Of a DNA stretch of 64,000 bases, positions 1 through 11,328 are shown piece after piece. Source of the stretch: JAEULH01 sp963805915 (GTDB lineage: Bacteria > Pseudomonadota > Alphaproteobacteria > Rhodospirillales > Defluviicoccaceae); the NCBI GenBank assembly GCA_963805915.1, contig CAWDWD010000011.1, forward strand, positions 310,001-374,000, read 5' to 3'. The notes under the pieces are model-generated. The model did no database searches. It worked only from the letters and a program-made list of their open reading frames with translations, and had not been told where the DNA came from. A program made the translations under genes and the position numbers. Position 1 is the first letter of the stretch. Each line of letters starts with the position of its first letter.

Positions 1-762
1 GCAGGAGAACGGCCGTGACCGAGGAATCGACGCCGCCCGACAGGCCGCAGATGACCCGGCCCGCGCCGACGCGCTCGCGGATCGCGGCGATCGCCTGGTC
101 GCGGAAGGCCGCCATCGTCCAGTCGCCGCGACACCCGGCCACCCGCGCGGTGAAATTGCTAGCAGCGCCGCGCCGTGGGGGGTATGCGCGACCTCGGGGT
201 GAAATTGGACGCCGTAAAGCTTGCGCTCGTCGTCGGCGATCGCCGCGAACGGCGCGCCGGCCGAGACCGCGACGGGACGAAAACCCGCGGGCAGGACGCT
301 GACGCTGTCGCCGTGGCTCATCCACACCTGCTCGCGCGCGCCCACGGTCCAGACGCCGTGAAACAGCGCGCAGTCGTCGATGACCTCGACGTAGGCCCGG
401 CCGAACTCGCGGATGGCGCCCGGCTCGACCTTGCCGCCGAGTTGTTCGACCATGGTTTGCTGGCCGTAGCAGATGCCGAGCACGGGCACGCCGCGCGCGA
501 AAATGGCGGCCGTGGCCCGCGGCGTGCCGAGGTCGGTTACCGATGCGGGCCCGCCCGACAGGATCACCGCCTTCGCGCCGTAGACGTCGAGGAAGGCGTC
601 GTCGATCTTGTTGAACGGGTGGATCTCGCAGTAGACGCCGCTTTCACGCACGCGCCTGGCGATCAGCTGCGTCACCTGCGAGCCGAAGTCGACGATCAAG
701 ATCCGCTCGCCGATCAGATCGCCGCCGAGACCGCCGGTGATATCGCCCATCCTGTCACCCAT
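1..762 (-). pseudogene. guaA: GMP synthase, amidotransferase part, frameshifted and cut by window edge
   Basis: GuaA converts XMP to GMP using glutamine and ATP in the cytoplasm. Reading leftwards from ATG 762 (or 750), the class I glutamine amidotransferase domain is clear: ILIVDFGSQVTQLIARRVRE near the start, the nucleophile motif GICYGQQTM, the acceptor-binding stretch after it, and the His-Glu motif VQFHPEVAHTPHG. At about position 156 the frame breaks. After GAALLA the expected NFTARVAGCRGDWTM continues one frame over, followed by the ATP-pyrophosphatase P-loop CGLSGGVDSS near position 30. One base is missing in the codon before Asn. Since guaA is normally essential for guanine synthesis, an assembly indel is as likely as true inactivation. 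The 3' half lies outside the window. Confidence 0.85.
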
Positions 763-786
763 CACGTCGGCCGTCGCCCGACCAGC

Positions 787-886
787 GTCATTGCGGCAGG
801 CGCGGCACGCGCCGCGGCAATCCGTGCCCATCCGCGAGACACCGGACCCGGATTGCCGCGCCCGCCTTCGGCGGTCTCGCAATGAC
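787..886. repeat. REP-like palindromic repeat between guaA and the DHOD-like gene
   Basis: Two nested pairs of inverted arms are visible. GTCATTGCG at 787-795 pairs with CGCAATGAC at 878-886, and CGCGGCAATCCG at 813-824 pairs perfectly with CGGATTGCCGCG at 849-860. The whole 100 bp can fold into a long cruciform or hairpin with two internal GC-rich bubbles. The sequence style (GTCATTGCG...GCGGCAATCC) is that of dispersed intergenic palindromes seen in several proteobacterial genomes. It sits in the gap between the guaA start and the stop of the next gene, where it could stabilise or terminate transcripts. I did not see a second copy in this window. Confidence 0.6.
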
Positions 887-913
887 GGCGGCGCCGCGTG
901 AATCAGGCGTGGC

Positions 914-1952
914 TCAGGGCCGGGTGCGCGAGGGGGCGTGGCCGAGCGGCTCCATGTAGGGGCTCTTGTAGCTTTGCAGAATCTTGATGTAGTTGGCGCG
1001 CTCGAAGGCCGAGGGATCGGCGACCTTGAGCTGGCTCATCGAGCCCTTCATCTGTTCGATGAACTCATAGCCGCGCCGCTCCATCCAGCCGCTGACGCCG
1101 TCGAGCAGGGTCTTCATGTGACCAACGCCGTTGCGCAACAGCGCCGACGTCGTCATCACCGCGTCGGCGCCGGCCATGACGTACTTGATGACCTCCGTGC
1201 CGCTCTGCACTCCGCGCGTCGCCGCCAGCGAAACCTTGAGGCGGCCATGGAGGACGGCGATCCACAACAGCGGCAGCCGGATCTCGCTCGCCGAGCTCAG
1301 TTCCAGGTCCGGCACCACCTCGAGTTCCTCGAGGTCGAAGTCCGGCTGGTAGAAGCGGTTGAACAGGACCAGCCCGTCGGCTCCGGCTTCGACCAGACGT
1401 TTGGCCATCTGCCCGGTCGAGCTGAAGAACGGGCTGAGCTTGACGGAAACCGGGACCGAAACCGCGTTTTTGACCGCCGAGACGACATCGATGTAGCGCT
1501 GTTCGACTTCCGCGCCGGTCATATCGATATTGGCGGGAATGTAGAAGACGTTGAGCTCAATGGCCTTGGCGCCCGCCGAGGCCATGTCGCGGGCATACCC
1601 GGTCCAGCCGGACTTGGTGATGCCGTTAAGGCTGGCGATGATCGGCACGCTGGTCGCCTCGGTCGCCCGGCGGATGAGGTCGAGGTAGGATTTCGCATCC
1701 CACCCGATAGTCCTCGACGGCAGGAAAGTAGGTCAGGGATTCCGCGAACTGATCGGTCCCGGCCTCCATCAGGTAGTCGAAGGATTCGTTTTCGTAGCGG
1801 ATCTGTTCTTCGAACAGAGAAAACATGACGATGGCCGACGCGCCCGCGTCCTCCATGCGTTTGATGCCGTCCAGGCTTCTGGATAGCGGCGAGGCCGAGG
1901 CCACGATGGGGTGTTTCAGATCGAGCCCGAGGTACGTCGTCCGAAGATCCAT
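914..1952 (-). pseudogene. Dihydroorotate dehydrogenase-like flavoprotein, one frameshift
   Basis: Restored reading gives about 346 residues of the FMN TIM-barrel family that includes PyrD, in the group usually linked to pyruvate:ferredoxin oxidoreductase genes rather than pyrimidine synthesis. The N-terminal part reads MDLRTTYLGLDLKHPIVAS and continues to YFPAVEDYRVG. The C-terminal part resumes in another frame with SYLDLI, then PIIASLNGITKSGW, AIELNVFYIP, PVSVKLSPFF and GADGLVLFNRFYQPD. The break is near position 1702 and needs one extra base or two lost bases. Start 1952 is preferred because AAGGA lies nine bases upstream, while ATG 1961 touches it directly. It is last in the nifJ operon. 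True substrate unknown. Confidence 0.75.
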
Positions 1953-2060
1953 TTTTTTCATTCCTTTTCGCTCGGCCCGACCCGCCGCCGCTCCCTTGGC
2001 TCGGCAACGGATCGGGGCCGGCTTGCCGCGATACGCCGACTGCTGTCAGTGGCGGTGCTG

Positions 2061-5612
<3,552 letters not shown>

Positions 5613-5731
5613 TTGACTTCCCTTCACTCGGACTCACCCGCGTTTGCGCGAAAAGCAAGCGTGCGCACCGCGGGCTCGCCCGCATTCCCTATTGTCCCTT
5701 TGTGTTCTTCATGTCGTCCCGCGGCTCGCGT

Positions 5732-7366
5732 TTACGTGCCCGCGCCGGGCTCGGGCATCATCTCGATGGCGTGGGATGGGCACTGTTCGAAGCAAATGGC
5801 GCAGCCGGTGCAGAGGTCGTAGTTGTATTCGTAGCGCTTGCCGGGCCCCAGTTTGATGATCGCGTCCTCGGGGCAGGCGCCGAAACAGCCGTCGCACTCG
5901 AAGCAGTTGCCGCACGCCAAGCATCGCTTGGCCTCGTAGACGGCGTCCTTCTCGGTGAGGCCCTTGACGACTTCCTCGAACGAGGACGTGCGGCGGACCA
6001 TGTCGGAATGAGCCTGCGGGCGTTGGGCGGCGTCGGTGTAGAACCACAGGTGCAACTTCTCGAACTCGGCGAGCGGCCCCTTGGGCGGCTTGGTGTGGGT
6101 CTCGCCGCGGAGGTAGGCGTCGATGTTGCGCGCGGCCTTCTTGCCGTGGCCGACGCCGATGGTGACGGTCCGCTCCGACGGCACCATGTCGCCGCCGGCG
6201 AACAGGCCCGGATAGCCGGTCATCATGTTCTCGGCGACGATCACCGTGCCGTCCTTCTGGAACTCGACGCCCGACACCTTCTTCAGAAATTCGGTGTCGG
6301 TATCCTGGCCGAGCGCGAGAACGAGGTCGTCGGCCTCGATGGTCTCGAACTCGCCGGTCGGGCGCGGCCGCCCGTTCTCGTCAATCTTCATCACCTCGAC
6401 CGTGAAGGAGCCTTCCTCGATCGACTTGATCGTGCGCAGCCAGTGGATCTTCACGCCCTCCTCGATCGCCTCGTCGGCTTCGAATTCGTGGGCGGGCATG
6501 TGTTCGCGGTCGCGGCGGTAGATGATCATCGGCTCGACGCCGAGGCGCTTGGCGACGCGCGCCGCGTCCATCGCGGTGTTGCCGCCGCCGTAAATCGCGA
6601 CCTTGCGGCCGATCTTGGGCGGCGTGCCGCTTTCGACATCGCGCAGGAAGCTGACCGCGTCGAAAATCTTGCCGGCGTCGCGGCCGGGGATCTCGGTCTT
6701 CTTCGAAAGATGCGCGCCGACCGCGACGAACGCCGCGTCGAACTTGCCGTCCTCGATTTCGGCGGCCAAATCCTCGACCTTGTGGTTGAGGACGATCTTC
6801 ACGCCCATCTTTTCGATCCGCCGGATCTCGCCGTCGAGCACATCGCGGGGGAGGCGATAGGCGGGAATGCCGAAGTGCATCATCCCGCCGGCCAACGGCC
6901 CGGCCTCGTGAATCTCGACCGAGTGTCCCATCAGCGTGAGGTGGTGGGCGCACGACAGCCCGCTCGGCCCGGCGCCGACAACCAGAATGCGCTTGCCGGT
7001 GGCCGGCGCCGCGACCCGCGGGGTCCAGCCCTCCGCGAGCGCCATGTCGCCGAGGAACCGCTCGACCGCGTGGATCGTGACGGCTCCATCGAGCTCGGCG
7101 CGGTTACAGTTGGTCTCGCAAGGGTGATAGCACACGCGCCCGTGGATAGCGGGCAGCGGGTTGTCCTTAAGGATCGTCTCCCAGGCGTCGAGAAACCGTC
7201 CCGCCTGAGCGTGCGCCAGCCAAGCCTGGATGTCCTCGCCCGCCGGGCAGGCATTGTTGCACGGAGGAAGCGTGTCCACGTAGATCGGCCGCTGGCTTCG
7301 GACGGGGCCGATACCTCCCTTTTGGCTGAGGTCCGGCGGACGGGTCAGATCGTTGATCGCGCTCAT
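5732..7366 (-). CDS. FeS/FAD NAD(P)H oxidoreductase of the glutamate synthase small-subunit type
   Basis: A 544-residue GltD-like electron-transfer protein. An N-terminal FeS segment (CNNACPAGEDIQ near residue 36 and CYHPCETNCNRAELD near 80) is followed by an FAD-binding motif GAGPSGL near 131 and an NAD(P) motif GGGNTAMDAARVA near 260. A further FAD contact is LFAGGDMV. The C-terminus carries an 8Fe ferredoxin-like tail, CLACGNCFECDGCFGACP and CTGCAICFEQCP. No glutamate synthase large subunit is present. Being directly upstream of nifJ, it probably moves electrons between ferredoxin and NAD(P)H. It is the first gene of the leftward operon, with its promoter in the 7.4-8.0 kb gap. Partner specificity cannot be read from the sequence. 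Confidence 0.85.
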   Translation of the reverse strand: MSAINDLTRPPDLSQKGGIGPVRSQRPIYVDTLPPCNNACPAGEDIQAWLAHAQAGRFLDAWETILKDNPLPAIHGRVCYHPCETNCNRAELDGAVTIHAVERFLGDMALAEGWTPRVAAPATGKRILVVGAGPSGLSCAHHLTLMGHSVEIHEAGPLAGGMMHFGIPAYRLPRDVLDGEIRRIEKMGVKIVLNHKVEDLAAEIEDGKFDAAFVAVGAHLSKKTEIPGRDAGKIFDAVSFLRDVESGTPPKIGRKVAIYGGGNTAMDAARVAKRLGVEPMIIYRRDREHMPAHEFEADEAIEEGVKIHWLRTIKSIEEGSFTVEVMKIDENGRPRPTGEFETIEADDLVLALGQDTDTEFLKKVSGVEFQKDGTVIVAENMMTGYPGLFAGGDMVPSERTVTIGVGHGKKAARNIDAYLRGETHTKPPKGPLAEFEKLHLWFYTDAAQRPQAHSDMVRRTSSFEEVVKGLTEKDAVYEAKRCLACGNCFECDGCFGACPEDAIIKLGPGKRYEYNYDLCTGCAICFEQCPSHAIEMMPEPGAGT

Positions 7367-7979
7367 TGTCCTTGTTCTCCTCCTTGCATCGGCGATTTTT
7401 CTAACGGGTCCGATTCGTTAATTAAATAGCGCGGGCTCCGCAACTATCGAGCATGAACGGCGCCAATCCCGCGGTCAGATATCGCCGCTAATACGAAGGG
7501 AAGAAGACCCGCTGCCCGCGCTCTTGTGCGCTCACTACTCAAATCGGGTAGGGCACAACTCGCGCTCAAGCATACATCGCCGGGGAAGCTTACCATGAGC
7601 TCCCCGAGCGGCCCGGATCCCTCCCTTGAACACTTTTGTTCTTTGTTCCGTTCCGGCTTGTAAGCCTAAACACACGGACCATACAACCCACACCAAGCCA
7701 AGACAAGGCCGACGCTGGATGACTCGAAACCCGGCTCCCACGAGGCGGTTGTAGCAGATACCTCCCGACCCGGAAGCCGAGGCGGCGCGCCGCAGGGTCT
7801 GGTTGTTTTCGCGCGATACGCTTATTGTGCGCTGCACAATAAGCCTTGCCCATGGCGCGGTTGAGATGTAGTCTGGGGTCGTTCCAATAAGCGGGTGCCG
7901 GCACGCGGCGGAGGCGATCACCCAACTGCGATCGACCTTCGACCGGGACATCGCGGCGCGGTGGCGATAGCGAGGGCTC
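7367..7979. other. Divergent intergenic region, promoters only
   Basis: About 610 bp separate the leftward redox operon from the rightward phasin-like gene. The first 80 bp next to the operon are AT-rich (GTTAATTAAATAG around 7418-7430) and probably hold its promoter. A perfect palindrome lies at 7820-7844. A weak leftward frame with a lipoprotein-like start (ATG 8054) crosses this region, but it overlaps the phasin-like gene and resembles no family I know, so I see no supported gene here. Confidence 0.5.
7820..7844. promoter_or_regulatory. Perfect 11-bp palindrome, candidate PhaR-type operator
   Basis: Arms GCTTATTGTGC (7820-7830) and GCACAATAAGC (7834-7844) are exact reverse complements around a 3-base centre, GCT. 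The core TGC-N3-GCA resembles the CTGC-N3-GCAG type site reported for PhaR, the repressor of phasin genes in Paracoccus and Rhodobacter. It lies 136 bp upstream of the phasin-like gene start, which supports but does not prove this role. Other dimeric repressors could use the same symmetry. Confidence 0.5.
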
Positions 7980-8405
7980 ATGGCACGCACACAACACGCA
8001 AGCGATGATCACCGGCGGGACGAGGACGAGCCGGCGGCCGTTTCGTCTTTCCAAGCGTCATCGCCGCTTGGCGGTCCGGTTGGATTTGCGGACGTTGTCG
8101 CCGACAACGTCGTCGCGTGCGCGACATCCGCGGCGATCCTCTCGCGTGGGCTCCAGTTCATGAACCAGGCGCGCTTGCGCGCCTATCTGATGTGCGTCGA
8201 TGATGGTTTGCGAATCGTCAAGGCCATGGGGATCGCCAAAAACGGCCGCGAATGGATTGGCCTGGAGCGGCAACTTTACATGCGCGCGGCGAGCTGGTCG
8301 ATTTCGCGGACGCTTATGCTCACCGTCATGGCCGTCCAATTGGGCGAAGACGCGGTCGTCCCGCTGGCCCGCCGTCTGGACGCGGCCCTCGATATGGTTG
8401 CCTGA
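7980..8405 (+). CDS. Phasin-like protein
   Basis: A 141-residue mostly helical protein with no membrane segment or signal peptide. After a disordered, charged N-terminus of about 30 residues there is one amphipathic helical region: VADNVVACATSAAILSRGLQ, then FMNQARLRAYLMC, a Gly-poor middle, and LGEDAVVPLARRLDAALDMV. Length, the Ala-rich amphipathic helices and the phrase about an N/Q-rich helix followed by an aromatic-containing helix fit the phasin-2 family, which coats polyhydroxyalkanoate granules. No catalytic motif is seen. The upstream palindrome resembles a PhaR site. It is followed after 160 bp by clpS. The family call is tentative. Confidence 0.5.
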   Translation: MARTQHASDDHRRDEDEPAAVSSFQASSPLGGPVGFADVVADNVVACATSAAILSRGLQFMNQARLRAYLMCVDDGLRIVKAMGIAKNGREWIGLERQLYMRAASWSISRTLMLTVMAVQLGEDAVVPLARRLDAALDMVA

Positions 8406-8565
8406 TCGACCATCGAGCCCCGATCGTCTCGGAACGGCCCTTTCCCCGGCCCGAAAATCGAATATATTCTCGTATGAGATGGCTGCCAGGACGCGGCCCA
8501 ACCCTTGCATCATGGCACCTGCTTGGCAAAGACGGCGCAAGACGAGCGAAGGGTCGAACCTACCG

Positions 8566-8901
8566 ATGAGCCAGGATAAAAACCCGAACGACGAGACTCC
8601 AAACTCGGGGGTCGTGACCAAATCGCGGGCGAAGACGAAAAAGCCGGCGATGTACAAGGTGCTGATGCTAAATGACGATTACACGCCAATGGAGTTTGTC
8701 GTCCACGTTCTTGAACGCTTTTTCGCCAAGAGCCACGAAGACGCGGTGCGCATCATGCTTCATGTCCACCATCGCGGGGTCGGGGTCTGCGGCGTATTCA
8801 CCTATGAAATCGCCGAAACGAAGGTCAATCAGGTGATGGATCTGGCGCGCCAGCACCAGCATCCATTGCAGTGCACGATCGAAAAGGACGGATCTGAATA
8901 G
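8566..8901 (+). CDS. clpS: ATP-dependent Clp protease adaptor
   Basis: A 111-residue ClpS. This cytoplasmic adaptor binds proteins with N-degrons and delivers them to ClpAP. After a flexible charged extension of about 30 residues the folded core starts at MYKVLMLNDDYTPMEFVVHV, with the NDDYTPM motif that forms the N-degron pocket, then HHRGVGVCGVFTYEIAETKV, which carries the ClpA-contact surface, and ends with HPLQCTIEKD. ATG 8566 was chosen because the conserved family N-terminus (short disordered lysine-rich arm) starts here. A longer frame upstream is not conserved. It ends nine bases before clpA, so the two are co-transcribed and probably translationally close. Confidence 0.95.
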   Translation: MSQDKNPNDETPNSGVVTKSRAKTKKPAMYKVLMLNDDYTPMEFVVHVLERFFAKSHEDAVRIMLHVHHRGVGVCGVFTYEIAETKVNQVMDLARQHQHPLQCTIEKDGSE

Positions 8902-8910
8902 GGGTCGCTC

Positions 8911-11229
8911 ATGCTGTCGCGAAATCTCGAACAGACTCTGCATCGCGCCTTGGCGCTGGCAACCGAACGGCGCCACGAATACGCGACGCTCGAGCACCTG
9001 CTCCTCGCGCTCATCGATGACCAGGACGCGACGCCCGTTCTGAGAGCGTGCGGCGTCGATATTGCGCAGATGAAGCAGGACCTGAGCCAGTTCGTCGACA
9101 ACGAGTTGGAGAGCCTCAAGACCGCGATCGCCACCGACCCAAAGCCGACCGCCGGCTTCCAGCGGGTGGTCCAGCGCTCGGTCATTCACGTCCAGTCGTC
9201 CGGGCGTGAAGAGGTGACCGGCGCCAACGTCCTCGTCGCCCTGTTCTCGGAACGGGAATCGCACGCCGTCTACTTCTTGCAAATGCAGGACATGACGCGA
9301 CTGGATGCCGTCAATTATATTGCTCACGGCATCGCGAAAGTGGCGAGCGAGAGCCGTCGGCGCAATGTACAGGGCAGCGACGACGAGAGCAGTGGTGGCG
9401 AGAAGGTGGTTCGCAAAGGTCACGAAGCCTTGGAAACATATTGCGTCGACCTGAACAAGAAAGCCTCGGAAGGTCGGATCGATCCGCTGATCGGCCGCGA
9501 CGCCGAAATCGAGCGGACCATCCAGATCCTGTGCCGGAGAAACAAGAACAATCCCTTGTTCGTCGGCGACCCCGGGGTCGGCAAGACGGCGCTGGCCGAA
9601 GGGCTGGCGTGGCGCATCGTCCGGGGCGAGGTCCCGGAGGTGCTGCGCGACGCGACCATCTTCGCGCTCGACATGGGCTCGCTGCTCGCCGGCACGCGCT
9701 ATCGCGGCGACTTCGAAGAGCGGCTGAAGAACGTGATTTCGGAGCTCGAAGGCACGCCCGGCGCGATCTTGTTCATCGACGAGATCCACACCGTCGTCGG
9801 CGCCGGCGCGACCAGCGGCGGATCGATGGACGCTTCGAACATCCTCAAGCCCTCGCTTGCCTCGGGTAACCTGCGCTGCATGGGGTCGACGACCTACAAG
9901 GAGTACCGCAATCACTTCGAGAAGGACCGCGCGTTGGTGCGCCGCTTTCAGAAAATCGACATCTACGAGCCGTCCATCGAGGACACGATCAAGATCCTTC
10001 GCGGCCTGAAGCCTTATTTCGAAGCGCATCATTCGGTTCGCTACAACCAGGAAGCCTTGCGCGCAGCGGTCGAACTGGCCGCGCGCTACATCAATGACCG
10101 CAAGCTTCCCGACAAGGCCATCGACGTTATCGACGAAGTCGGCGCCGCCCGCATGCTGCTCCCGGCCAACCGCCGGCGGACGACCGTCACGGTGCGTGAC
10201 GTCGAGGAGGTCGTAGCCAAGATCGCAAGAATTCCGCCGAAAAGCGTTTCAAGCGATGACCGCAAGGCGCTGCAGACGCTCGAGCGCGATCTCAAGACCG
10301 TCGTGTTCGGCCAGGACGGGGCCATTTCGTCGCTCGCGAGCGCCATCAAGCTCGCCCGCGCGGGTTTGCGCGACGGCGAAAAGCCGATCGGGTGTTATCT
10401 GTTCTCGGGACCCACGGGCGTCGGCAAGACCGAGGTCGCCCGCCAGCTGTCGCACATTCTCGGCATCGAGCTCGTCCGCTTCGACATGTCGGAGTACATG
10501 GAACGCCACAGCGTTTCACGGCTGATCGGCGCGCCCCCGGGCTATGTCGGCTTCGACCAGGGCGGGCTGTTGACCGACGCGATCGACAAGCAGCCGCACG
10601 CGGTGCTGCTGCTCGACGAAGTCGAAAAAGCGCACCCGGACCTGTTCAACATTCTGTTGCAGGTCATGGATCACGGCAAGCTGACCGACCACAACGGCAA
10701 GAGCGTCGATTTCCGCAACGTCATCTTGATCATGACGACCAACGCGGGTGCGGCGGAAATGGTCAGGCCGGCGATCGGGTTCGAGCGGGAGGCACGGATC
10801 GGCGACGATACCGAGGCGATCGAGCGCATGTTCACCCCTGAATTCCGTAACCGTCTGGACGCGATCATTCCATTCGCGGGGCTGTCGGCGGAGACCGTCG
10901 GGCGGGTCGTCGACAAGTTTGTCATTCTCCTCGAAACCCAGCTCGCCGACCGTCAGGTCACGATCGAGCTGACGGACGAAGCGCGGCAGTGGCTTGCGAC
11001 CAAGGGCTACGATCAGCGGTTCGGTGCTCGCCCGCTCTCGCGGGTCATTCAGGAGCACATCAAGAAAGCGCTGGCCGAGGAGTTGCTGTTCGGCCGGCTG
11101 GAGAAAGGCGGCGTCGTCCGCGTGCGGCTGGAAGACGGCAAGATCGCGTTCGACTACCCCGACCCGAGCGAGGTCGGGCCTAAGGGCAAGGCCAAGAAGC
11201 CGAAAGCGCCGCAGCCGGTCGGCTCATAG
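8911..11229 (+). CDS. clpA: ATP-dependent Clp protease ATP-binding subunit
   Basis: A 772-residue class I Hsp100 unfoldase that forms a hexamer on ClpP and threads ClpS-delivered substrates. The N-domain (MLSRNLEQTLHRALALATER, ATLEHLLLALI) spans about residues 1-145. AAA module 1 has Walker A GDPGVGKTALAEG near 213-225 and Walker B ILFIDEIHT. AAA module 2 has Walker A GPTGVGKTEVARQ near 500 and Walker B VLLLDEVEKAHPD. A ClpP-docking IGF tripeptide is present in RPAIGFERE. Length matches E. coli ClpA (758). It ends in a Lys-rich tail. A hairpin terminator follows at 11266. Confidence 0.97.
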   Translation: MLSRNLEQTLHRALALATERRHEYATLEHLLLALIDDQDATPVLRACGVDIAQMKQDLSQFVDNELESLKTAIATDPKPTAGFQRVVQRSVIHVQSSGREEVTGANVLVALFSERESHAVYFLQMQDMTRLDAVNYIAHGIAKVASESRRRNVQGSDDESSGGEKVVRKGHEALETYCVDLNKKASEGRIDPLIGRDAEIERTIQILCRRNKNNPLFVGDPGVGKTALAEGLAWRIVRGEVPEVLRDATIFALDMGSLLAGTRYRGDFEERLKNVISELEGTPGAILFIDEIHTVVGAGATSGGSMDASNILKPSLASGNLRCMGSTTYKEYRNHFEKDRALVRRFQKIDIYEPSIEDTIKILRGLKPYFEAHHSVRYNQEALRAAVELAARYINDRKLPDKAIDVIDEVGAARMLLPANRRRTTVTVRDVEEVVAKIARIPPKSVSSDDRKALQTLERDLKTVVFGQDGAISSLASAIKLARAGLRDGEKPIGCYLFSGPTGVGKTEVARQLSHILGIELVRFDMSEYMERHSVSRLIGAPPGYVGFDQGGLLTDAIDKQPHAVLLLDEVEKAHPDLFNILLQVMDHGKLTDHNGKSVDFRNVILIMTTNAGAAEMVRPAIGFEREARIGDDTEAIERMFTPEFRNRLDAIIPFAGLSAETVGRVVDKFVILLETQLADRQVTIELTDEARQWLATKGYDQRFGARPLSRVIQEHIKKALAEELLFGRLEKGGVVRVRLEDGKIAFDYPDPSEVGPKGKAKKPKAPQPVGS

Positions 11230-11265
11230 CTCCACACGGCGCGTATGGACGCGGAAGGAATAGCC

Positions 11266-11289
11266 GGGCCGACGAACATCCGTCGGCCC
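11266..11289. terminator. Hairpin between convergent clpA and YidB/OmpA genes
   Basis: Stem GGGCCGACG (11266-11274) pairs perfectly with CGTCGGCCC (11281-11289) around a 6-base loop. It lies 37 bp after the clpA stop and 40 bp before the stop of the convergent gene. There is no strong T-tract on either side, so it may act as a bidirectional processing or weak intrinsic terminator. Confidence 0.6.
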
Positions 11290-11328
11290 GTCGCTCCTCC
11301 GGCAACCGCGAGGCTTCCTTAACAGTTC

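Noticed and set aside
175..885. Long rightward frame over the guaA region
   Set aside because: It is the opposite-strand shadow of the guaA amidotransferase domain and has no similarity to a known family.
938..1828. 296-codon rightward frame opposite the DHOD-like gene
   Set aside because: Reading on the other strand shows the conserved flavoprotein; this frame is Arg/Ala/Asp-rich as expected for an antisense frame in GC-rich DNA.
7590..8054. Leftward frame with a lipoprotein-like start
   Set aside because: It overlaps the phasin-like gene's start, and the body has no recognisable domain; the lipobox-like LCAC could be chance.
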